Source: Monarcha castaneiventris obscurior (taxonomy: Eukaryota; Chordata; Aves; Passeriformes; Monarchidae). Taken from it: a stretch of DNA of 64,000 bases. This document shows, piece by piece, positions 47,524-58,520 of this stretch. The stretch lies in the NCBI GenBank assembly GCA_026261815.1, contig JAMPIT010000886.1:22178001-22242000 (forward strand). Direction: 5' to 3'. The notes under the pieces were generated by a model, which saw nothing but the letters and a program-made list of their open reading frames with translations, made no database searches and was not told the DNA's origin. A program made the position numbers and the translations under genes. Position 1 is the first letter of the stretch, and each line of letters begins with the position of its first letter.

Positions 47524-50137
47524 AGAGGAGATTTTCTACTGGTAATATCTGTTTGTGGGGAAGACCTTTTGTGGTTTTGGTGAAGTAGATTGGCTCAGTC
47601 GAACTCTTTAAAACTAAGGAGTAGTGGTTTCAGTTATGACATTCACTTCATGGTTAATGTAATACTTGTATACCAAAGTCATCATCTACCAGTGATGAAG
47701 CTGGATTAAGGTGTCCAATCCCATCTCCAGTCCTTATTGCAGTTACATTGTTTTGATTTGTAGTTTATCCTCTCTCAACATATACGTGTTTGTCTTTTTT
47801 TTTTTAACCCAATTTGTTTTACTGATCCAGTTTTAGATCATGATTTTGCAAAAACAAACCAAAACTAAAACAAAACAAAAAAACCTTATTGCTGCAACAG
47901 AGAAGACTGACCTGTGGCAAGACATGGAACAACTGGGGAGTGGGAAAGTGAGAAATGGCATTGTAAAATCTAATCCTGACCCCATCCTATCATCATTTCT
48001 CCACACCATTTAAGTTGTCCAACAGCATGTTGGTCATTCAGTTTCATCATCACTTGCATAATATTAGCAAGGGACTGCTCATGCCTGTGCTATAGATACT
48101 GGGAACTCTCCAAGAGTTTTCATGTGAACTGTGATGTTTAAGTTATGCCTTGTGAAAGACCTCTGGAACTGCAATGTTACAAAAGTTTATATTTTAAACT
48201 GGATCATTTTCTTAACAGATTTACTTGGTCCACCTGGGAACCTTCTATTATTTCCAGTAGTGAAAATATATACATTTATGTAAATTTGTGATGGTAGGTC
48301 CTATTTGTGCATCTGTGGAAAGAAAGAATAATTCTTGCCCTATTTGGCACCTACTTTGAGATGCAGGGGAATGGGTAGGGAATGAAGGATTTAAGCACAC
48401 ACACGAAGTGATCTTTGTATTGCTGAGAGTTACTGCTTTGGCAAAAGTGATGGAAATAGATTCGATGTTGGCAGTGCCCCGAAATTACGGCAAATGTTTG
48501 ATTTCGTCAGCATTATCTAAGGTCAGTAAAGTCAGAGTCACAGGGTTCATGCTGTATGGATTCATACTTGTTAATTGTTGTGGTTACAGCGGGGATATCT
48601 ACTGCCATATATGATTTCACTACAACTCTCTTAAGGCCCTTGTGCTACTGAGAGTGGGGAAGACCAGTGGGTTGGCCAGGGTTTTACAAACTTTCTTTGT
48701 GTAATGTCTGGCCTAGCCTAGCAGCAGTAACTCCATGGTGGGTTTGGCTTGTCATCAGGGCAAGCATCCCGGCATATTTAGGTGTACAGTGTACCACCTT
48801 TTACATGGAATCTGGAATATAACAACCCACTAGCCAGTCTTCTGCTCCATTTGCTGCAATTCGGCATGCTCAAGAGAGACCCTGTCGTGTCAGCAATCTG
48901 CTGTTTTGTTCTGAGCAAAACTGTTAGCTACTTCAGCTTTAAGTCTTTCTTCTAATGTTTTCCTTGATTAAATACTGCTGATTCTCACACTTCAGGCTGC
49001 AGACAACTTGTTGTCCATATGCATCTGGCAACTTGCACACTCCTGGCTCTATCACTTTGCTGCCTACTGCTTCTACAGATGTCTGGTGCTTTCACTGCAG
49101 AAATGAGTCTTGATGTCTGTAATAGCAGTTGGAAAAGAGGAGGAGCTGCCAGGCTGCTTGCTTTTACTGTTAGGCACTAGTATTGTACCAAGCAGAAATG
49201 GGAATAGAGGCCACCAACAGAGAACACCTAATGGCTGAAGAATTCCACGAATTAACTAGTCTTTTAAAGTAATAGTGTAGGCACTGGTGGAGGCTGTCAG
49301 AAACCTTATTTAATATTGGTTTTGGTCCCACTTCATGTGAGATTTGTACGTGGTGACCTCCAGCCATCCCTTACAACATCATTCTGTGACTGCTGATAGG
49401 GAATTGAGTCCAAAATATCCTTTGTATGACATAGCTATCTATTGTGGAAAAAGTCTGGGAGGCACTAGTATTATTTGAAAAGAAAAGCCAGTAAGCAGCA
49501 GCTCTTTATTACCCATAAATTGATAACTAATTGCTAATTACTGATACCCCTTTCTGCTACCTAAAAAATCCTGGTGTTCAATGGATATGTATTTAATGAA
49601 CTAAACCATATGCTGTCTCCTTGGCACTAGATGTTTTTAAAATGTTCTAAATTTAAATTGAAACGTTTGTACAGGTTCACACTGAGGTTCCTGATAGGTA
49701 GTACAGTAAAGTAGCAATAGTGATTTTTTTTTTCACTATTTCTCTTTTCATAACTTTTGAATCATATTTAGAAAACCATCCTGAACAAAAATAGTCACAT
49801 TTTGACTAAAGAGAGATTACCAACTGAGAACACGTAGCGTTTTGACAGAACCAGATCAAAATGCTTTGAATTCTGGAAAGTATTTTTCTCCTGCTATTGA
49901 GTACTCTGATGAAAGAGGAACTGTTGGCATTTTGAAAGCAATTCTCTGTACATAGTGGGGATTTCCAATTAGCACATTTAAAGACTTGTATGAGATGATG
50001 CTTAAAAATGGGACATTACAAAATGAAATTATGTCACGGCGCTTTCTAATAGAGTTATGAGAAAAGTCATTGTATGGCAGTGCATTTCACGTGCTTGTCT
50101 GAAGTCAGTGATTCTTGTTTTCCCTTTTCAATTACAG
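47524..50137. other. AT-rich non-coding stretch
   Basis: No recognised element. An A/C-rich run (47855-47884) and a T-run (47795-47805) are low complexity. Confidence 0.55.
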
Positions 50138-50257
50138 CAAACCTTTCATAATTATCTAAAAGTTGCATGTAAAGAGTACTGCAGATCATATAACAGGCAT
50201 ATTACATGCTGTATGACATGTATGGGGCAAAACTTGTTTGAAATACAATCATTTTGA
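50138..50257 (+). CDS. exon-like open segment after a strong acceptor (weak)
   Basis: The acceptor TGTTTTCCCTTTTCAATTACAG is excellent. The frame starting directly after it stays open for 39 codons to TGA at 50255-50257, beginning QTFHNYLKVACKEYCRSYNR. This could be a terminal coding exon, or a false acceptor before a chance open frame. No polyadenylation signal was noted until AATAAA at 50271-50276, close downstream, which mildly favours a 3' end. I do not recognise the protein. Confidence 0.18.
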   Translation, partial: QTFHNYLKVACKEYCRSYNRHITCCMTCMGQNLFEIQSF

Positions 50258-51379
50258 AGAGTAGCCTGAAAATAAATACTGGGTACTTGCTCTTTTAAAT
50301 GGTAATTGTACCAGCTAGGCATATGTCTGAGGGCAAAGAGTCACTGTCCTCCCAAGGTGGTGGCAGATGGACAAAGGGAAGAAGTTAAGGGTGTGCCAGA
50401 GGATAAATCATAGCTACATAATGACAAATCTGTAGTTGATTGACTACAGATCATAAGTAAACTTACCACAGGCAATGCCTGCAAATAGGCCTGGACCTAG
50501 CTTGTTTAATGATTGAAGAAGTAACTGTGGAGATCCTGAAGGGGAAATGTTATGCTTTTTGTCTCTAGGTAATTAGGAAGGATCATGGAGGCTCTAGTCA
50601 TTCAGCCCATACTGACATTGGTGTATGCTTCTCAGAGCAGATCTCCTGGGCTTCAGTGGGTTTATTTCTGTGAGTCGTCTAACAAACAGTGATTTCAATG
50701 ATTCATTAAAGTGTCCAGGTATGAACCTGTTTTCTATTATAAACAGTATTTCTCAGCTGAAGATAGTTAAAAGCCTTATCAGTCATTCTAAAAGCAGTAT
50801 GGATGGTAAGTGCAAATGAGATTTTATAACTAGTTGTCACTCTTTTACACGCTAAGTTTAATTATCAGAAAAAGAAATATCATTTACAATATTTACACCA
50901 AAGGTTAAAGACATGAAGTGCTTTATTATGCAAACAATGACATTTTAACAACAGGATGCATCCTGAAGGGAGCAGTTTTTTACCTTTAACTTTGTTTGCT
51001 GGTCTCTGACAAGTCACCTTTGAGCAGAGAATATTAGATGGTTGATGTACTCAAAGCTAGCTTTTGCTTCCAGATTAGATCTTAAAAAAGCTTTCTGAGT
51101 TTATGAATGCATCTTACAAATTACATTCTATGGTGGGAGAAGCATCTCCTTCATCTTTAACTTACTTTTTCAATATGTGATATTTAACAAAAAACAGATG
51201 AGTAGGATAAACACAGCTTGGACTGCAAGTCTGTCATAAAACCATATGGCACTGTCAAGTTAAAAAATACCTTTCCCTTAATGGTGCCTTGATTTTCTGT
51301 TTGGATTCTTTAATAGCAGAAATACGTAATGGATCAGTCTCTCTTAAAAGATCATTGGATTCATACTTTTCATGTGTTT
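50258..51379. other. non-coding stretch with one minus-strand exon-like segment
   Basis: On the minus strand 50467-50524 (58 bp) has a donor GTAAGTTT and an acceptor ending CTCCACAG. Two frames are open, one reading LLLQSLNKLGPGLFAGIAC. This is too short to call. Nothing else is recognised. Confidence 0.4.
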
Positions 51380-51665
51380 TTCACGTGTTTTTCAGAGCTG
51401 GTTTTGGCTGGCCTGGCGAAGGCTGTGGCTGTATACCCTATCAGTTCAATGTGTTTTGTTTGTACTAGAGTGACTTGGGCTGTCTGGGCTGTGTTGGAGC
51501 ATGGGGGACTCTCCTGCACGTTCTGTTGGGACGTCCAGCTGCAGCTGACAGAGTCCAGGGAGGAGCAGCTCTTGCCTGTAATCTTTGCCCCAGAAAAGGC
51601 AGCTTAGCAGTGTGTGAGCTCAAGTTCCCATATGTCTGTAGTGGCAAGACCCTTTCTGAGCCGTA
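51380..51665. other. GC-richer patch, unassigned
   Basis: About 285 bp of elevated GC carries three overlapping open frames on both strands (51329-51607, 51475-51666, 51465-51701). None has a recognised domain. That several frames are open at once points to GC composition, not to coding constraint. Confidence 0.35.
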
Positions 51666-54600
51666 GTGACTTGCTAAGAGTTTGTAATGCAAATAAGACA
51701 CAGTCTCCCAAGGTGAAGAACATGGTATAAAGTTAGAGCAGAGTGGAATTGTTACAAAAATTGTGGTTTAGTCATGAAAAAACAAGTTAGTGTGATATTT
51801 GTGTGACATGGTGTGCTACCTTGTCTGGGTATTTTAGCAGGTTTAGGTTGAGGAGATTCCATCCTAGCCTTTACTGATACTGTAGATAATTGTGCTCACA
51901 GGGCTTGGATTGTCTTGATCACTATTTGGGAATTAAGAGGAACACATCTGTTTGTGTTTGCAAAATGTTCTTTGGCAAGTTACATGTCTTAACCCACAGG
52001 AGCTTGAAGGAGTAACCCAGCCCTGCCTTGTTTATTTGAGATGTTTTCTTTTTATCTTCTCTGATGTTGTCTGTTTTGTTTTGAATCTGAATACAAAGAA
52101 AGAGCTTCTGTCTTTAGTAGTCTTTGACTTTGATCCTGTTGTTGTTTCCCTGTGAAAGAAAGCAGTCTGAACCCATGGGTGTGCTTATAGAATCAGGGCT
52201 ATCAGTAGGGAATCCATTTCTTTGCATTAGAAATTTGCTCCCTTTTTGTCCCACCATTTGTGTGCTTTACTCCTAGAGCACTGAGATCCTAATTTTGGCT
52301 CTGAAGGCTTGATGGCTTCTGGTACTTCACAAATGACACTCAGAAGTTAAAAAGCAAATAAAAAATAAATACTAATGGACCTTTCAGAATTAAGGAGAAA
52401 TGACTGAGAATCTTCAGAAGCACACCATCTATTCAGCTGTTGTTGGTTTTCCTCATGTAGGAAGAAGCTACAAGGGTCTGGGGAGATTTTCCCTGCTATA
52501 ACAATGATAATTTGAACTCAAAAATAACAGTATTGCTAGTGTCTCATGCTCAGTCTCACTACTGAACAGGTTGCTAACCAGTTGGGTTTTTTTGTGTTCA
52601 TTTGTTTATATTGTAAAAGAAAATATTGCAAAAGGATATACGTAATGTAATTTTTGGCAGGCTTAAAAAAACCAAAACACTGAGGTATTACTCTAGGGAT
52701 GAGTTGTCTGTTGTGTGTGTATATGCTTAGGGCTGTGGTGGTTTCACAGTAGGCCAAGCTCATTATACAGGCAACTATATGCATATTTCTGTCCACACCT
52801 GACAGTTTGTTCATTTTTTAAACCTGTTGAACCATCTTTCACTGTGTCAGGAGATCTTTCTGACTTTCTTCCCTTTTCTTAGCACTCTGCGAGTTTTCTG
52901 GAGCCTTTTTTCCACTCGTACCAAGAGTTGAGCTTTTTGTGCCTCACATTCTCCTCATGCCAGTACTCTTCCTTTTTTAGTCTTTTGCCAGAAGTTCCAA
53001 GAGCAATTTCACCCTTTCCCAGTCTTTTCTGTTGATTTCAACCACACTCTCATGTTCTCTTTGGTTTCTCTGCCCTTTTCTCTGTCTTACTTTAGTTCAA
53101 GGAGCTCCAAAGAGTTTCTCAGGTGTTGGGGCTGACTGAATGAGAGCCAAGAGCAAGTGTTGTTAAAGCCAGGGCAGGGCCTCAAGAAAGAACCTTGTGT
53201 TTGTAATATATCCTAGCAGTACTATTCCTTGTGTGTAAAGCTGCTTTTATACGTGAATCGCAAGTGCTTTACAAATATTAATACAGGCATATAACAGTTT
53301 TTTGGAGCAGGTGATAGCTGTGTGTCTTCCCTACTTCTTGGTCTTGTAATTTAGTTTTCTAAACTCATTATGATGTATAAGATTGAAGGCTACATGGGAT
53401 GCTGTGAGCAAAGAGACGAGTTAATTTTTCTTCTCTGAGAAGTTTGACTAGAATAAATAGTTGGGTTGATTTTAAATAAATTACTAAGACATATATAATC
53501 AGATTTTGAGTCTGTTACAAACTAAGATGAGAATGTCTTCACACTTATTTGTTTAGTGCTCTGCTGCCCAAAATTTGTTTATGAAATAGTAAAATGGATT
53601 TCTTAAGTAGTTGTATTTATATAATTATATTCTTGATCAGTTTTGCTATGAGCGTTCTTACTCCATAATGAACGTCTTTTCCAGTTTAGTTTAATCTATT
53701 TTTTTCAAAGTATATTAACTTACATTGACCAGGAAGCAACTTTGTCATTTCAAAATGATGTTCTTGTACACTTGCAGGTACAGATCAGACTTGTATTACA
53801 TCTCAGCAGCCAGGAGTAGACCAAGCCTTATATTTAATAGGGATTTCTGCTGTCCGTCTGGAATTTCTCAGAAGGAAATGAATGTGTATCTGCTCGGTGT
53901 GGTGCTTGAGCTAATGCTGATGGAAATTAGTTAACATAGTGCGTGTGTAGAGCACAGATTCTGCATTTTTGTGGCGTGTCTCTGAGATTTATGGATTTAC
54001 TGAAACCTGCCTGTGGTTCTGGTCAGGTGCTCGCTAAAAGCTGAAAGTCCTCAAATTCTATCCCAGCAAAATGTCCCAGTGGAAATGGAGAATACACAGG
54101 GCAGCTGGACATACAATGCTTTACTTGCTATATGAAATGGATGAATTACAATTTGTGAAAGGAAAAAAGTAAACACAGTGTCTAAAGTGTGCATGTACCT
54201 GGAAGGCAAAGTATGAGAAATTGATGATTGGAGATATTTTTATTATGAAGAAAAGCCTTTTGTGCGAAATCCATCTTAAGAGAATGTGTTGTGCTTGTGC
54301 CATATATACTCAGAAGATGGATGCAGCATTGTCAAGGTTTCATACCCTAGAAATGATCCTAGAGAAAAGCTGTACAATAGAACTCTTCACACAATGCAGC
54401 AGTAGCACTAAAAATGGTAAATTCTTGGCAATTCATTTATTGCAGTAATGAAAATAATTTGCTCTCTGTCCTGGACTAATAAAATAAAAAGGGATTTGAA
54501 AGTATAAAATTATACCAGAAGAAATTAAATTTAGGTATTCAAGTGGTTTTCTCAAACATATTTATACTTTAGCACTTCAAATGAGTAAAGAGATGGACTA

Positions 54601-55391
54601 ACAATGGCAAAACATCTCTGCTAAACTTTATTCTTTGAGTGTAATTTTCTTGTTGCCAAATAACAGCATTTCTGGCTGAAGTTCTGAGCACCAGTTATGT
54701 CTCTTGCCCAGTTAAGTCAATTACAGGTGTGTATCTGTCTGATTTCATCAAGATTACACAGTGCTGACATGTCCTATTTAAAAGATGTGAACTCAGTTGT
54801 GTCTAAAGTGGAGGCTGGTTCTAGCACACACAATATTTATTCTTTTTGTGTCAACCTTTTATTAGTCAGTGTAAAATATTTGTGTGTCAGTCTTGATTCA
54901 TGTGGTGACTTTTTTTTAAATAGGGTTGTACAATAAAACTACATCAGAACAAAGTTCCTCTGAATGCTACCATCAGACACAAATGTTTTTGAAAAACTAT
55001 TTTTTAAAGACATGAGTGTTGTAAAGATTGTGTTTTGAGTCTCTGCTGGAGGAATGTCTAGTATAATTTTTATAAGGGGTTATTGCTGAGCCTTCTCAAA
55101 TTATCTGTAAAGTGTTGAATAACTTGAAAGTGTTGTGAGATTTGGGTCTAAATATGTTTTAAGATTAATTTAAGTTAATCACATTGGAAATTTTGTTTAA
55201 CACATTAAAAATGGTTGGTTTCTTTTCAAAGAACACATGAAAAGTTACTAAGTTTCTCATCTAAGAATATGGCATGGCAATCAATGAAAATATTTATACC
55301 ATTTTCATACATATTGTTAGAAATATATTTGTATGAACAGATAGGGATTCAAGATGACATTATCCTGCATTTTTTCATCTACTCTTGTCAG
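51666..55391. other. AT-rich non-coding stretch
   Basis: Nothing recognised. A pyrimidine-rich stretch at 52840-53090 lacks repeat structure. Confidence 0.55.
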
Positions 55392-55440
55392 GCGCTGGAG
55401 GCTGCTAGGGCAATCCTGCCAAACATTAAGCCTAGGCAAG
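55392..55440 (+). CDS. exon-like segment with a GC-type donor (weak)
   Basis: The acceptor TTTTTTCATCTACTCTTGTCAG is followed by 49 bp, then AAG with GCAAGT, the consensus of the minor GC-AG donor class. The frame starting at the first base reads ALEAARAILPNIKPRQ, with an alanine/arginine-rich composition unlike the AT-rich surroundings. Without splicing the frame ends at TAG 55464-55466. The protein is not recognised; chance is likely but not certain. Confidence 0.17.
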
Positions 55441-58259
55441 GCAAGTTTGGAGTTATGGAAAAGTAGCACATAAGTTTATAAATCGATAGTAGGATTATTT
55501 TGATGGCCATTCTTCCATGGCTGTATATCAACAAGAAAATGGGGAGAATTAACTGCAGTTTTATCTTCAACTAACCCAAATAAGACCTCGTATCCTTGGG
55601 TTTATCTTCCCCTTAGAGAGTTCCTGTTATCTATCTTTTTTTAAGTTGTGGAACTGTGGATGAAGCAGGTTGACCCCTTGTGGCATGTGGCTTTTCACTG
55701 TTGGTGCTGGATATTAGGTGGTTCATGGGCAGCACTACTGAGCAAGGTAACATCACACCGCTCATCGGTTTTGGCCTCTATTTTGTTATTTGTATTTCCT
55801 GGATCATATATTGTGGGGTTTTTGTTTTCATCTCAGAGCAGTCAGACCTCTGGGACCTCTGATTAGGAAATCTGACAGACAGCCCATCTGAAAATGTGGT
55901 CACCTTCCCTGCATGTTGTCCTAATTTTTATGGAGTAGTTGGGATGAAACCCTTTGGGAAGAATAGGTATCCAAATCTTCTCTGTCACATTCTTAGTCTT
56001 CTCTGGTTTTTATCTCTGCCCGGACATTGTGGTTGTCAGCTGTGAGATCTCTTTCACTGTTTGACTTACATATTCAGATTTTCTTGTACTTGTCTTGGAG
56101 CCCAGCAGGTCCCAGGGTCAGTTTACCCCATCTTGGCTGTTTCTTGTGTCTTCGTCACTCAAGTGGTTCCCATTCTTCTCTAGTTCTCTGGTCCTTCATC
56201 TACATGTCTGTCCTTGCATCCCATGGTCTTACTTAGCAGATTGTTATTTAGAGAATTGGGTAGTGTCAGAAGCAAACATGATTGTGTTATTGCAGTATTT
56301 TGAATAAATACTAGGAGACGGCATGAAAGTTGCACAGCTAGGTCTTAATCTGGCACTCCCTAAATTTCTTAACCGAAATCATTTGAGTTTCAACATTTCT
56401 TCAGAAAGGAACTCATGAGCTTAAGGAGGGAAATGCTCAATACTGGATGGCAAAACCTTCCATGAATCCAGGTTTGTCTGGTGTCACTAGGACCCAACAC
56501 TTGATCTCGGAGCCTCAGAGTTTCTGCAGTCTTTCATTGGTTCATTCTGTACTGTCTGAACCAGCCAAGACTATTTGCTATATATCCTCCTGTTATGAGT
56601 GTTTTACTATCCCACTACAAAATCCCAATACCAAAGATTTATTTGTTTTATTTATTGCTTTTTCATAGTTGTAAATAAATGGAATTGGTCCAGGTTCTTC
56701 AGTATGTCTGGGGACCTTTGACAAAGCTCCCTGTATGCCTTGGTGTTGAAGGAAGCAGCAGACTGTTCAAAAGATACAGAACTGGAGGAATGCTGGTCAC
56801 TTGTGGAGGTAGGGAAGTGACACAAAGAGATTGATAGAGACCAAAATGAACCTGGGGAAAGACCAGAAGATTGGTGAAAGTTCAGCTATCATATCAGAGA
56901 GAGGGCTTCTGAACTGTCTCCCCAGCACAGTCAGTCGCTAGAGAGAGGTAAGAAGCTTAGAAAGCAGCTGTGGGGAGAAGAGATTGATCAGGGATGTAAA
57001 TTTAGATGGAATCTGTAGTGCACAGTGATGTTTTGCGCAACTTATACAGGCAAATCGTACTTAATATTTTTTTTCCCCTCTGTTGCCATACATATCCAGT
57101 ATTGCTTTGCTCATAATGTTACTGAGAAGAGAGCTCAAGAGTGTTTGAGGGCACATGGAGGGAATAGGAAGGCACAATTGCAAATAAAAGGAAGGAACTT
57201 TTTTAAAGGATAACCCAAAAATATGAAAATCAGCATTTGGATTGAATTTATGGCTATAAGGAGGAGAAAGGCTTAAAGGATCTGTTTTAAGATATGGAAT
57301 TGTCCCTAGTGGAAAGCATCAGAAATAAGTTTTTTGGATAGATAAACTGCTTTTTGAAGTGTTTGTTAAAGGAGCCACAGATATTCTCTGTCAGCAGTTC
57401 TTCACCTCCTGCCTTACCACATCCTGTCCCCATTCACATTTCTGTGTTTCTTCTGTGTAAGATGACTGTGTGTCAGCTTGATTATGCAGACAAATTAAAA
57501 CAATGAGCTGCCTTTCTTGCTGGATAAGATCATATATAGGATGGAAGAAAGGGAAAAAGAGAGAATACTTGTATAGAAACTCTGATTCAATCCATAGGAA
57601 AGTTAGGGCAAGACTTAAGACAAGACCTATTTTAAAGAATCTAAATCTTGTCCTAGGTATTGTCTCTAATATTTTATGAGCGACTTAGCATTGTCTTCAG
57701 CTGATATCATCATTTTAATAGGGGTGTAAAATATATTAACCCTTCTACTTCCATGAGGAGAAAAATGAAGTGCAAACCCCATACTTTTTTTTTTTTTATC
57801 ATTGTTCCATGGAAAAGCATGAACTCAAGCTGTAGTAGAGAAAGAAATTATTTGATGTTCTTGTAGCTAGCAGAAACAGTGCCCTTCATATGCTTTGAAT
57901 TGTTGTATCATTTACATTTTGTTTCTTTGTGATGCTTTTCATAATTTTCATAAAGTATACCACACTTGATGCTATTGAGAAGAAATAAAATTTATGTGAG
58001 ATGAAAAGAAGTGCTGCCAGTATGCAGCTTTTAGCCTTGATTTGTTGTAAAGCTAAGAGACAATTTAACATTCGGGATGGGGAGAGAAGGGGGATTACCT
58101 AAGGGATACTGTTGTTGAGGAGAGTGTAATTTTACTGTCAGATATGCTTGGACTTATTTTTGTCAGAGTAATTTGCAGTAATCTGTGGGTTATTTGTGCT
58201 CTGATTTTCTCAGAAGTACTGTGATGTGTTTCTTGAGTCCTATTGTGCAGTTTGAGTTA
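55441..58259. other. non-coding stretch
   Basis: No recognised element. A T run of 13 lies at 57785-57797. Overlapping open frames at 55648-56307 show no domain. Confidence 0.55.
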
Positions 58260-58520
58260 GCGTTTGTCTGAGGCTGTACCTGCCCTGCAAGTTCTGTAGC
58301 CTGCCTTGCCACTCCTGGGAGGGCTCAGTGACAGCTGCAGAGGAGATGTTCCTGCTCAGTTCTGGGGATGAGCGCTCCCAGCACTGCCTGCTGCTCTGCA
58401 CGGGCGAGAGGGAGCGGGACCAGCCCGCCTTTCCCGTTCTCCTGTTTGTAGAGCTACGGAATTGCACTTGTTGCTTTCAATATGGTTCTGTTGTTCCCCG
58501 TGATTCTTTTTTCTGTCGAG
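58260..58520. other. GC-rich patch with local CpG cluster, unassigned
   Basis: GC content rises, and about six CpGs fall within 58371-58440, with three more by 58520, in a window where CpG is scarce. It is too small for a classical CpG island. The open frame on the plus strand (58328-58603) and one on the minus strand (58240-58467) lack recognisable domains. It might be a minor promoter, an LTR piece or a transcribed exon. Confidence 0.3.

Noticed and set aside
47299..47583. 94-codon open frame, plus strand
   Set aside because: It lies on the antisense strand of the CR1 fragment and so is not a host gene.
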